From NCBI GenBank assembly GCA_964559275.1, contig CAZLGC010000043.1, positions 1 through 9,219 of the forward strand: 9,219 nucleotides of DNA, read 5' to 3'. Positions 1 through 7,346 of this stretch are shown here, piece by piece. Source of the stretch: CAZLGC01 sp964559275 (GTDB lineage: Bacteria > Patescibacteriota > CALEFQ01). The first letter of the stretch is position 1. Each line of letters starts with the position of its first letter. The notes beneath the pieces are model-generated. The model saw only the letters and a list, made by a program, of their open reading frames with translations, ran no database searches and was not told the DNA's origin. A program made the translations under genes and the position numbers.

Positions 1-72
1 ACTGATAATGACGGTTATTCCGACAAAGTCGAAATTGACGGTGGGTATGATCCGCTAACCCCGGCTAATTAA
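1..72 (+). CDS. C-terminal end of a surface protein with a thrombospondin type 3-like Ca2+-binding repeat (partial)
   Basis: Frame 1 is open from the first base to a TAA at 70-72, giving 23 residues. They include DNDGYSDKVEIDGGYDPLTP, which fits the acidic DxDGxSDxxEIxxGxDP pattern of thrombospondin type 3-like repeats. In bacteria these repeats bind calcium and usually form the stalk or C-terminus of large secreted or surface proteins. Only the tail is visible, so the protein's main domain and export signal lie upstream of the window and its overall function cannot be stated. The next gene begins 23 bases later, so the two could be co-transcribed. Confidence 0.7.
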   Translation, partial: TDNDGYSDKVEIDGGYDPLTPAN

Positions 73-95
73 TAATACATTCGTAATAAAAAAGA

Positions 96-1175
96 ATGAG
101 ATTTTTTAAGGGCGAAGGGAAGCCTGTCAATACTGGTGAAACAAAACAAAATTCGGAAATAACAGAAACATCCCCTCTTTCTGAAGGTGATAAACTTCTC
201 GAGGTTAGGAAGGAGCATGTTAAAGAAATTGAAAGGCCTCTTGATGACTGCGATATTCTGGTTGTAGGAATAGCTGCCCGTTCAGGATCATCTTCAGTTT
301 TTAGATCTCTTTCCCAGTCACTTAGAGAAAAAGGTGTCCTGGTAGCTGAATTCGACGCTAGCGCAGGAGACAGTGACTTAGATGATGAAATTGAAAGCGC
401 CTTTGATGAATTAGAATATTCTGAAACGGAAAACACAGATCAAGACCTAGTTGTAATAATTGAAGAGGCTGGTAATCTATTACCCAGGCCAGATCAATCA
501 GAGAAGGAAATGGATCGTAGGCGTGAGGAGCAATTAAGTTATTCTAGAGAAAAAATAGAGGAGCAAAAGAAAAAAGGACGTCAGGTAAAATTGGTGTTTG
601 CGGTTCATGATTTCTACGGAAATGATGGCGAGGGCGGCACCAAAAAGTTGTCTAGATGGCTCGGCAATGTCTTTGAATCTCAAAATCCAGAGATAAGTGA
701 TGAGCAGCTTGAATGTGTAGACAGTGAAGGGCTGGGGGAAATATTTGACATATTATCAGAGAGAGTTGGGTTGCCTACTGAATTTAATGAGCGGAAATCA
801 GAGATAGTCTCTTTATGTACTACACCCCAAGATGTTTCGCGCCTTGTTTCAAAATACAATCAGAGTATGAAAGAAGGTAAGAAAGGTCCAGAAGCCTGGA
901 AAGAAGCAGTTGGTGTTTTGTCAGATTTTAAGGGAAGAGCAGATCATGAATCCTTAATCAGGACTACAGGAGGGCAAAAGATGTGGACGATGATGCGCAG
1001 AGTTGCTGAGGTCGGCTCCGTTCCTTTAGAAGAGCTAACTAACGAGGAAATGAAATTATACGAACGTTACAAGAAATTTCATCTACTAGAAGAATCTGAT
1101 GGCCAACTAAGTATCAATGGAAAAGCAATGGCGGACCTTGTTAAAGAAAGACCTAATCTTTTTACTAGATCTTGA
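96..1175 (+). CDS. Unrecognised protein with AAA+/STAND NTPase-like layout, degenerate P-loop and C-terminal winged helix
   Basis: I do not recognise this 359-residue protein as a named family. Residues 1-50 are charged and probably disordered. A hydrophobic strand (ILVVG, 54-58) leads into GIAARSGSSS (58-67), placed like a Walker A loop but lacking the lysine. LVVIIEE (118-124) resembles a Walker B strand with an acidic pair, and LVFAVHD (166-172) resembles a sensor-1 strand. Residues 135-163 are highly charged and could form a coiled coil. Residues 210-280 look like an all-helical lid. Residues 285-350 look like a winged helix, with a wing-like DGQLSINGKA. There is no signal peptide or membrane segment. 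Upstream is only A-rich sequence with no good Shine-Dalgarno site, so the start is the least certain part. The strand order suggests an AAA+ or STAND regulator that may no longer hydrolyse ATP; this is inference. Base composition is more AT-rich than in recF. Confidence 0.6.
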   Translation: MRFFKGEGKPVNTGETKQNSEITETSPLSEGDKLLEVRKEHVKEIERPLDDCDILVVGIAARSGSSSVFRSLSQSLREKGVLVAEFDASAGDSDLDDEIESAFDELEYSETENTDQDLVVIIEEAGNLLPRPDQSEKEMDRRREEQLSYSREKIEEQKKKGRQVKLVFAVHDFYGNDGEGGTKKLSRWLGNVFESQNPEISDEQLECVDSEGLGEIFDILSERVGLPTEFNERKSEIVSLCTTPQDVSRLVSKYNQSMKEGKKGPEAWKEAVGVLSDFKGRADHESLIRTTGGQKMWTMMRRVAEVGSVPLEELTNEEMKLYERYKKFHLLEESDGQLSINGKAMADLVKERPNLFTRS

Positions 1176-1205
1176 TAACTTCTAGTGGCAAAATTGAGTG
1201 ACAAT

Positions 1206-1233
1206 AAGAATTCCAGATGAGGCTGGAATTTTT
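1206..1233 (+). terminator. Rho-independent terminator-like hairpin after the NTPase-like gene
   Basis: AATTCCAG (1209-1216) and CTGGAATT (1223-1230) are perfect inverted repeats around a 6-base loop. One G-U and two A-U pairs extend the stem outward. The right arm runs into five consecutive T (1229-1233). The hairpin lies 30 bases past the stop at 1175 and 29 bases before recF, where it would separate the two transcription units. The stem is AT-rich at its base and the T tract is short, so termination may be weak. Confidence 0.55.
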
Positions 1234-1262
1234 AAGACTCTGATGTTAATCTAAGTAGAGAT

Positions 1263-2381
1263 ATGTATCTAAAAACCCTCAAAATAAAGGATTTCAGGAA
1301 TCACCGGGATTTTCAAAAGGAATTTGGGAACCGGATAATTGTTTTAGTGGGGCCAAATACCGTCGGTAAAACTAATATTCTGGAGGCGATTCGTTTTCTC
1401 TCGCTTTTCAAATCTTTTAGAACTTCTGCTGCCAAAGACCTGATACACTGGGGCCAGAAAATGGCCAGGGTGGAGGGCGAGGTTGATCACGGGCAAGTCC
1501 AAAGCAACCTGGTGGGGGCACTCATGAAAAACGAAGAGAGCCTGCCGACTCGGCGGGAGATCCGCCTGGACGGATCCAAAATTCCGACTCGCCAGGCAGT
1601 CGGAAAACTGTTGACGGTCTTATTTTCACCGGAAGATATCCAATTAGTTTCTTCAGGCCCGGCCAAGCGTCGTCGCTATCTGGACACAGTTCTGGGGCAG
1701 CTGAGTAGACGTTACTATGAATCGTTACTGGGCTACAATCATTCCCTGGAGCAAAGAAATGTGGCGCTGAGCAATCCAACTCCCTCGGCAGTAAACCAGC
1801 TGGACGCTTGGGATGAGCAGTTGGCTCGTGAAGGCAGCCGCCTGATTAAAGAAAGATCTCAATTTTTAGAGGATATCAATAAGAATATTATCGACTGTTA
1901 CAGAGGACTTGCCGGATCAGGAAAACTAAAAATATCTTACCAGCCGCGCCTGGCTCAGCCTGGTATGGAGGCTCTGCTGTCGCTGGAAAAACTGAAAAAT
2001 TTACTCCAACAGTCGCTACAGCAGGCCCGGGAGAACGATATTCGTTACCAGACAACCTCAATTGGACCTCATCGCGACGACTTTACCTTTTTATTAAATA
2101 GGCGCCCGATCTCGAGCTACGGCTCCCGGGGAGAATGGCGTAGCGCCGTCCTCTCACTTAAAATCGCGGAGAAGGAGTATATCAAAGGCGTCAACAAAAT
2201 TGACCCGGTCCTACTTTTAGACGATGTATTTTCCGAGCTTGACTCTAACCGGCGTGATTCTTTAAGCCGAAAGATTGTCGGCAACCAAGCCTTCATTTCC
2301 ACCACTGATGCAGATACTATCGGCCCGATCCTGCGCCGCGAAGCAGAAATCATAAAACTGGAACCAAATGGAAAGCCTTAA
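1263..2381 (+). CDS. recF: DNA replication/repair protein RecF
   Basis: RecF is a cytoplasmic SMC/ABC-type ATPase that binds gapped DNA and, with RecO and RecR, helps load RecA at stalled forks. The 372-residue length is normal for the family. The protein opens with a typical RecF start (YLKTLKIKDFRNH). Walker A is GPNTVGKT (30-37), the ABC-signature region is YGSRGEWRS (about 286-294), Walker B is LLLDD (317-321), the D-loop is SELD (324-327), and a TTDAD switch region lies at 347-351. All nucleotide-handling residues are therefore present. Two small departures are T33 where G or A is usual in the P-loop, and W292 where many RecF proteins have Q before the arginine. The start is the only ATG before the conserved N-terminus, with a weak AGAG upstream. 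The 3' end overlaps the DUF721 gene by 14 bases. dnaN and gyrB, frequent recF neighbours, are absent here. Confidence 0.95.
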   Translation: MYLKTLKIKDFRNHRDFQKEFGNRIIVLVGPNTVGKTNILEAIRFLSLFKSFRTSAAKDLIHWGQKMARVEGEVDHGQVQSNLVGALMKNEESLPTRREIRLDGSKIPTRQAVGKLLTVLFSPEDIQLVSSGPAKRRRYLDTVLGQLSRRYYESLLGYNHSLEQRNVALSNPTPSAVNQLDAWDEQLAREGSRLIKERSQFLEDINKNIIDCYRGLAGSGKLKISYQPRLAQPGMEALLSLEKLKNLLQQSLQQARENDIRYQTTSIGPHRDDFTFLLNRRPISSYGSRGEWRSAVLSLKIAEKEYIKGVNKIDPVLLLDDVFSELDSNRRDSLSRKIVGNQAFISTTDADTIGPILRREAEIIKLEPNGKP

Positions 2382-2661
2382 AGATCTCCTGACAGCTTCT
2401 ATTGCCCGGCACAAGATAGCTACTCAGGTTAAAGCGGCTACAGTTTGTTCCACCTGGCGACAAGCGGCTGTGGAAGTTTTACCAAAGGAGGTGGCCGGCG
2501 AAGCCGAGGTTATTTCTTTTCGCAATGGCACCCTCAAAGTAGCTGTGCCCGGCCCCAGCTTTAGCCAGGCAGTCAAAATAGCAGAAATTCCCCTGTTGGA
2601 AGAAATTAATAAGCAATTGGGAAAGAATATTGTCGAGAGAATCGTTCCCAGAGTAGCCTAG
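2368..2661 (+). CDS. DUF721 family protein, DciA-like
   Basis: This 97-residue protein matches the DUF721 (DciA) pattern: an N-terminal helix, a tryptophan segment (STWRQAAVEV, W30), a strand with NGTLKVAV, a helix (PSFSQAVKIAEIPLLEEIN), and a final strand ending IVERIVPRV. DciA proteins bind DNA and load the replicative helicase DnaB in bacteria that lack DnaC or DnaI. That role is known for longer family members and is inferred here. Only the compact core fold is present, with no additional tail. The ATG lies inside the end of recF (14-base overlap, different frame), with GGA about five bases upstream, so it is probably translationally coupled. The recF-DUF721 order is a recurring arrangement in bacterial replication clusters, which supports the call despite weak sequence conservation. 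Confidence 0.75.
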   Translation: MESLKDLLTASIARHKIATQVKAATVCSTWRQAAVEVLPKEVAGEAEVISFRNGTLKVAVPGPSFSQAVKIAEIPLLEEINKQLGKNIVERIVPRVA

Positions 2662-2667
2662 CCCAAT

Positions 2668-2702
2668 AAAAAAAGAACCCGGTGTCGTCCGGGCTCTTTT
2701 TA
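2668..2702. terminator. Bidirectional terminator between the recF-DUF721 unit and the PBP/LCP operon
   Basis: ACCCGG, loop TGTCGT, then CCGGGC forms a five-pair GC core (2678-2682 with 2689-2693). After one A/C mismatch the stem continues with A-T and G-C pairs to about 2670/2701. On the + strand the right arm ends in five T (2697-2701). Read from the - strand, the seven A at 2668-2674 become a seven-U tract. It therefore serves both converging units. The lytR-family stop codon (2700-2702 on the - strand) lies in the base of this stem. Confidence 0.85.
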
Positions 2703-4025
2703 TTGAAGGTTTGTATTTGAAGTGTCAAAAAAGTCAGCTATCTTGTCGAAAAAGGATTGCTTTTTCTCCCCCTGTCCCAGGACAACTACAACATCGGCTT
2801 CAGATTCTTCGTAAATTTTACTGTCTACTATTTTAGCGTCATACTTACGAGCTAGTCGCTTCGCAGTGTCGCTATAAGTGCCACTACTGTTGTCAAAAAC
2901 CAGGGAGTTTATATAAGTGTTTTTATCGGCATCGGCAGCCTCCATAATGTTGTAACCGTCAGCCTTCAACTTTTCCGTTATATCGGAGGCTTTGCCGGCA
3001 TTGGTAGTCCCGTTTAGGACCTGAACAGAAGGGTTATCTTTGAACATATTCCTGGCAAAAGCTTGGGTTTCACTCCAGTCACCACTTTTCGGTTGCAGGA
3101 TATAAGCGCCTCCAGAAGAAGTTCCGGAAACCAACACATTTTCTGTGCTATAGACAGCCTTAATTGTGTTCTTATCGGAAAGATCACCAGCCAAAACTTT
3201 CATACGACTGAGATTACGAACACTTATATTCGTAATAATGTGTTTCTTGTATTGTTTGGAAAGAGAACTTAGCTTTGATGGACTAAACAAAGTCTCCGAG
3301 GTCATTGCCTTGTCTTTGATAGCCATGATCAAGTCCTGTTGCCGGTCGGCGCGCTGGAAATCAGAACCCTCGCCGCTAGTGGCGTAGCGCGCGCGGGTAT
3401 ACATAACCGCTTCTTCGCCGGTGAATTCATTTGGCCCTTTCGGATAATCTATGCTGTGCAGAGTATCGGTAAAGGCTGTGTCCACATTGACAGTAACCCC
3501 ATCCAAAGTATCTACGATTTCGGACAAACCTTCGAAGTCTATCAGGGCATAGTAGTGTGGATCATAACCTGTTATCTCAGAAACGTGATTCTCGACCAAC
3601 CCGATCGCTTCTTTATCGCTTTTGCCGGCGTTTTTGGCTTGCGCGTAAACTGCATTGATTTTGCTGCCGCCATAGCCCTCGGTTTCCACCCACAGATCGC
3701 GAGGGATAGACAGCATACCGATCCGCTTCTCTTTGTTGCGAATCATTAGCAGCATGATGGTGTCGGTAAGGTTGGCGCCACTATGGCCTTCACCGCCGCG
3801 CCCCATCACGAGGATATTTATCTGTCCCTGTCGCTCGCCTTTGAGACCGGTTCCGGGCAGGGCCCAGGGGGAAAAGAACAGAAAGTAAAGTACGATACCA
3901 ATGATAGCCAGAACAATCAGGCCGATAATCAAAGCTTTAAGACAGCCGCCGAATTTCTTGCGCGGCTGCCCTTTCTCAATATTATCTAGAGCTTCTCTGA
4001 GCTCTTCTTTCTTTTCTTCTTCCAT
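2700..4025 (-). CDS. LytR-CpsA-Psr (LCP) family protein with C-terminal LytR_C domain
   Basis: LCP enzymes are membrane-anchored phosphotransferases that move glycopolymers (teichoic acids, capsule, arabinogalactan) from lipid carriers onto peptidoglycan. The 441-residue protein has an acidic/basic cytoplasmic N-terminus, one membrane helix (about 29-51), an LCP domain (about 68-235) and a LytR_C domain starting near VQVLNGTTNAGKASDI (about 335-430). Key residues are present: D88 in LTDTIMLL, R109 and D110 in SIPRDLWV, the KINAVYA segment (122-128), and the R211/R213/R225/R228 cluster in YTRARYATSGEGSDFQRADR, which in the family grips the pyrophosphate lipid. It should be active outside the membrane. 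It is last in a three-gene operon, starting 6 bases after the DarA-like stop. An AAGG lies 11 bases before the ATG, inside the end of that gene. Its acceptor polymer cannot be read from sequence. Confidence 0.92.
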   Translation of the reverse strand: MEEEKKEELREALDNIEKGQPRKKFGGCLKALIIGLIVLAIIGIVLYFLFFSPWALPGTGLKGERQGQINILVMGRGGEGHSGANLTDTIMLLMIRNKEKRIGMLSIPRDLWVETEGYGGSKINAVYAQAKNAGKSDKEAIGLVENHVSEITGYDPHYYALIDFEGLSEIVDTLDGVTVNVDTAFTDTLHSIDYPKGPNEFTGEEAVMYTRARYATSGEGSDFQRADRQQDLIMAIKDKAMTSETLFSPSKLSSLSKQYKKHIITNISVRNLSRMKVLAGDLSDKNTIKAVYSTENVLVSGTSSGGAYILQPKSGDWSETQAFARNMFKDNPSVQVLNGTTNAGKASDITEKLKADGYNIMEAADADKNTYINSLVFDNSSGTYSDTAKRLARKYDAKIVDSKIYEESEADVVVVLGQGEKKQSFFDKIADFFDTSNTNLQ

Positions 4026-4031
4026 CTTCAG

Positions 4032-4382
4032 TTAGACCTTACGGATTTCATCCAGAGGCACAACGAATATTGTAGCACCTCCAACCTTAATTTCCACTGT
4101 TTTAGTTGTCTGAGACTGAACCAGATCTTCCTGGCCCAGGGTCGGAATAGGCACATTATTCACGGTCATTGCCTCGTGTGTTTGGCAACAACCCTTTGCC
4201 AACTTCACAACTTCGTCAACTTTGTTTTCATCCAGACCCAGCATGATAACAGAAAACTTTTTCTTCGTAAAGCCGCCCGAGGCTTCCATGACGGTTATAT
4301 GAAAACCAGCTTTTAGTAAAGCTTTTGTCAGTTTGTTACTGTTCTTTTTGGAGGTGATTACGTAGAGTAATTTTTTTGCCAT
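4032..4382 (-). CDS. DarA/PstA-like, cyclic-di-AMP receptor family protein (PII-like fold)
   Basis: This 116-residue cytoplasmic protein matches the CdAMP_rec (formerly DUF970) family, trimeric PII-like proteins that bind c-di-AMP in Firmicutes (DarA, PstA). Visible family marks are the first strand (KKLLYVITSKKNSNKLTKAL), the GF before the second strand, the SGGF loop (35-38), the NKVDEVV helix (53-59), the CCQT segment (65-68) and the C-terminal VGGATIFVV (100-108). The region after SGGF differs: the usual GNTT is replaced by KKFSV, and the Arg expected two residues after the N-terminal GF region is His28. Contacts to c-di-AMP may be weakened or changed, so ligand identity is not secure. 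It lies 5 bases after the PBP stop and 6 bases before the LCP start. No Shine-Dalgarno is visible, so expression probably depends on coupling to the PBP gene. Confidence 0.8.
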   Translation of the reverse strand: MAKKLLYVITSKKNSNKLTKALLKAGFHITVMEASGGFTKKKFSVIMLGLDENKVDEVVKLAKGCCQTHEAMTVNNVPIPTLGQEDLVQSQTTKTVEIKVGGATIFVVPLDEIRKV

Positions 4383-4387
4383 ATGTT

Positions 4388-7306
4388 TTATTTTACATCA
4401 ACACTAACGGTACCGCTCTGGGCGGTATTACCGTTACTGTCGGTAGCTTTTGCGTAAACTTGAAATGTTCCTGTAGTTTCCGGGTTCCAGGTCATCCCGT
4501 AATTACCGTTGCTATCAGGCGAAGAATCGCCGCCCAGAGAATACGAAGTTCCGCCGACGATTTTGACAAAGAATTCTACCCGGCTTATTTCCGGAGTTCC
4601 TTGGGCAGAAGCGGAAACTATGACGGAGCTACCCGGGCTAGCAGTAGTACCCGAAGCCGGGGAGACCATACTGACAGTCGGCTTCACATTTGAAGCTTTC
4701 ACGTTTATATCAACATTGGTCTCAGCCTGGTTATCAATCTCGTCGTAAACGACCGCTGTCAGAGTATGGAACCCATTGGTCGTACCCGCCGGTAAAACAA
4801 TTTTGGTTCCGAAAGGTGAACTTGATACCGCCGATACTTTTTTCCCGTCAATTTTATAGATAACTTCTTTAATGTTGTAGGAACCGGAAACATTTACAGA
4901 AACATCGAATATCCCGGAAGTTATTTTCGTGCCAGAACTAGGAGAAGAAATTGATATCGAAGGCCAGAATTCGGGGTTGTGCATAGTATCTGTTTCTGTC
5001 GGTGGTTCCGCGCCGAACTCTTCGTTATTGGCCCAGCCGCGGACAGCCCCTTCCCAGCTGTTGAATTGCGGGTCCTCGGCCGGATTTCTTGGCGCCGGAC
5101 CGTTTGGGTCTTCGCGATTTACATAGTAAAGAATGCTATGAACATCGCGAAATTTTTTCTTTTCGCGCATGGAATCAGGACAGTATTCATTGGCCAAAAG
5201 CTCGGAAGGTTTACATATTTCTACTTCAACTTCTTCCGCGGTTCTGCCAAGTAAAATAGCCTTCTTGGCTTCAATAGGTTTCGGTTTAACAAAATCCTCA
5301 ACTGGTATGCCTTCATGCACTCTATTCATATACTCCTGCCAAATCGGCGAAGCATTGGTTAGGCCGGTGGCATTTCCAGACATCACTGATCCGTCGTTAT
5401 TTCCGACCCAGACAGCCGTGGCAATTTGCGGGGTGTAGCCACAAGTCCAAACATTATCCGGGCGGATGGAGCCGTCCCCCAGTTGTTTATTACTGGTGCC
5501 GGTCTTAGCAGCCGCTACCCGGTCACTCATTACCAGCTCGCGGCGCCCCCAGGAACGAGCGTTGTTATCAGAAAGAACATCGTTCATGGTATCGGCGAGG
5601 TTTTCTTCCAGCACTCTTTCGCTGGTATCATCATATTTTTCCAAAACTTCACCGCCGGGCCCGGTCACTTCTAGGATGCCGGTTGGTTCATAGCGCAGGC
5701 CACGATTGGCAAAAACTTGGAACATACCGACATGATCAAGCGGGGTCACTTCTTTACCGCCGATCGCCGTCGCCAGGCCGTACTCTTTGCCGGCCACCCA
5801 GTTCTCATAACCAAACTTAGCTGCCATAGTAGAGACATTTTCCGCACCTGCTAGGTAATACGCTTTGATTGCCGGAATATTCAAAGATTGCTGCAAGGCG
5901 GTGCGCATACTGACCGGGCCGTTAAAGCCACCGGTGTAGTTTTGCGGTTTGTATTCCTTGCCGCTACCGTCATCACCAAAGCTAGTCATCAGGTCATAAA
6001 CAATGGTTGTCGGCGGGTAGCCGCGTGAGAACGCAGTTACATAATCCAGAGGCTTTATAGATGAGCCGGGGGAGCGGAGGCTGGTTATAACATTGACTTG
6101 GCCGTCAAGCTTCTCATCTTCGCCGGCGTCAAAGTAATCCACTGATCCTACCATTGCCAGAATCTCCCCGGATTTGGCATCAACAGAGACCAGTGCCTCG
6201 TTATGGGCGCCGTAGTTCAGGTTACGGTCCCGGTTTTCGGTGATAACCTCTTCCGCCACGCGCTGTTTGGTCATGTCCAAGGTGGTTATAACCTTAAGAC
6301 CCCCGGTTTCAACCTGTTTGATCCCGTACTTGTCTACCAACACTTCACGGATGTAATCAACGAAATGAGGAGCGTCTATATTAGCTCTTTTTATAACAAT
6401 ATTGAGTTCTTCCTCTTTGGCATCTTCCGCTTCGCTGGCGGTGATATAACCCTCTTCGGCCATTCTGTCCAAAACCTCTTCTTGTCTATCTTTAGCTCTA
6501 TCCGGGTGCAGAGTCGGAGAATAGTAAGTTGGTGCCTGCGGCAAACCTGCTAGCATGGCGGCTTCCGCCAGCGAAAGATCCCGAGCGGATTTATCAAAAT
6601 AAGTTTGGGAGGCGGCCTCAACACCGTAGGCAGTAGAACCGTAAGGGATAGCATTTAAGTAAAGCCCCAGAATTTCATCTTTGGTAAGTTTCATTTCCAG
6701 CTCAACCGACAAAACCAACTCCTTAAGCTTGCGAGTGATAGTCTTTTCCGGAGTCAGCATGGTATTTTTGATCAGCTGCTGAGTAATGGTGGAACCTCCC
6801 TGGGCGTAACGCTGACCGGTAACATTTTTGAAAACAGCGCGGGTAATACCAGCCACGTCAAAACCAGGGTGTCGATAGAAAGCATCGTCTTCAATTGCAA
6901 TCGTGGCTTGGGGAATATATTCTGGCAGTTCTTCCATATCGACCATGATACGGTTTTCATCACCGTGAATCTCATACAAAAGATGTTCACCTGTCCGGTC
7001 GTAAATCTGGGTAGCCTGAGCTACCAGGCGCCCGCTCAATATTTCTTCGCTGGAAGGGAGGTCTTTGGCAAACCACAAGAAAACCCCGGCGATAAATATC
7101 GCCAAAGCCAGAAATACGTAACCAATAACCTTTAGGGCCTTTTTCAGGCGGGATTTTCGCTTCCCGGGAACACCGCTTTTCTTTGCGGTTTTGCGTGTTT
7201 TTCCGCTAGATTTAGCCTTTTTCGGCTTAGCCGAAGCTGACCGGGTCTTAACTCGCCGGGCCGAAGATGGTTTGTAGTACCAAGATTGTTTGCGTCTATT
7301 AGCCAT
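4388..7306 (-). CDS. Class A penicillin-binding protein (PBP1a type) with two C-terminal Ig-like domains
   Basis: This bifunctional enzyme polymerises glycan strands from lipid II and cross-links their peptides outside the membrane. The 972-residue layout is: a Lys/Arg/Ser-rich cytoplasmic tail (1-56), a membrane helix (about 57-80), a GT51 glycosyltransferase (about 95-270) with catalytic E139 in AIEDDAFYRHPG, QGGSTITQQ (169-177) and LGLYLNAIPYG, and a transpeptidase (about 365-660) with SSIK (415-418, nucleophile S415), SLN (474-476) and KTGT (601-604). A linker with paired cysteines (C698, C709) in a pattern common to PBP1a follows. Two Ig-like domains (about 782-869 and 876-971) end the protein; such domains usually bind polymers or proteins in the wall. 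All catalytic motifs are intact. The start is fixed by an in-frame TGA five codons upstream. It leads the operon with the DarA-like and LCP genes and has its own promoter. Confidence 0.95.
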   Translation of the reverse strand: MANRRKQSWYYKPSSARRVKTRSASAKPKKAKSSGKTRKTAKKSGVPGKRKSRLKKALKVIGYVFLALAIFIAGVFLWFAKDLPSSEEILSGRLVAQATQIYDRTGEHLLYEIHGDENRIMVDMEELPEYIPQATIAIEDDAFYRHPGFDVAGITRAVFKNVTGQRYAQGGSTITQQLIKNTMLTPEKTITRKLKELVLSVELEMKLTKDEILGLYLNAIPYGSTAYGVEAASQTYFDKSARDLSLAEAAMLAGLPQAPTYYSPTLHPDRAKDRQEEVLDRMAEEGYITASEAEDAKEEELNIVIKRANIDAPHFVDYIREVLVDKYGIKQVETGGLKVITTLDMTKQRVAEEVITENRDRNLNYGAHNEALVSVDAKSGEILAMVGSVDYFDAGEDEKLDGQVNVITSLRSPGSSIKPLDYVTAFSRGYPPTTIVYDLMTSFGDDGSGKEYKPQNYTGGFNGPVSMRTALQQSLNIPAIKAYYLAGAENVSTMAAKFGYENWVAGKEYGLATAIGGKEVTPLDHVGMFQVFANRGLRYEPTGILEVTGPGGEVLEKYDDTSERVLEENLADTMNDVLSDNNARSWGRRELVMSDRVAAAKTGTSNKQLGDGSIRPDNVWTCGYTPQIATAVWVGNNDGSVMSGNATGLTNASPIWQEYMNRVHEGIPVEDFVKPKPIEAKKAILLGRTAEEVEVEICKPSELLANEYCPDSMREKKKFRDVHSILYYVNREDPNGPAPRNPAEDPQFNSWEGAVRGWANNEEFGAEPPTETDTMHNPEFWPSISISSPSSGTKITSGIFDVSVNVSGSYNIKEVIYKIDGKKVSAVSSSPFGTKIVLPAGTTNGFHTLTAVVYDEIDNQAETNVDINVKASNVKPTVSMVSPASGTTASPGSSVIVSASAQGTPEISRVEFFVKIVGGTSYSLGGDSSPDSNGNYGMTWNPETTGTFQVYAKATDSNGNTAQSGTVSVDVK

Positions 7307-7317
7307 AAACTTCGTAA

Positions 7318-7346
7318 ATCATACCAGAATAACTAGAAAAAATCAA
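7318..7346 (-). promoter_or_regulatory. Extended -10 sigma70-type promoter for the PBP operon, nearly leaderless
   Basis: Reading the - strand, TTGATT (7346-7341) is followed by exactly 17 bases and then TATGAT (7323-7318). TGG directly before the -10 gives an extended -10. Transcription would start near 7311, leaving only about 5 bases before the PBP ATG at 7306. This agrees with the lack of a Shine-Dalgarno sequence there. Confidence 0.65.

Noticed and set aside
65..436. Reverse-strand open frame of 123 codons
   Set aside because: It is antisense to the NTPase-like gene, Ser-rich with no recognisable domain, as expected for a shadow of the + strand gene.
1194..1262. Promoter for recF (TTGAGT at 1194-1199 or GTTAAT at 1244-1249)
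   Set aside because: Neither box has a partner at the correct spacing. recF must have a promoter or be read through from upstream, but I cannot point to it.
3339..3749. Forward-strand open frame of 136 codons opposite the LCP gene
   Set aside because: It overlaps the conserved LCP catalytic region on the other strand and shows no family resemblance.
6203..6553. Forward-strand open frame of 116 codons inside the PBP gene
   Set aside because: The opposite strand carries an intact, conserved class A PBP; this frame has no recognisable motif and no ribosome-binding site.
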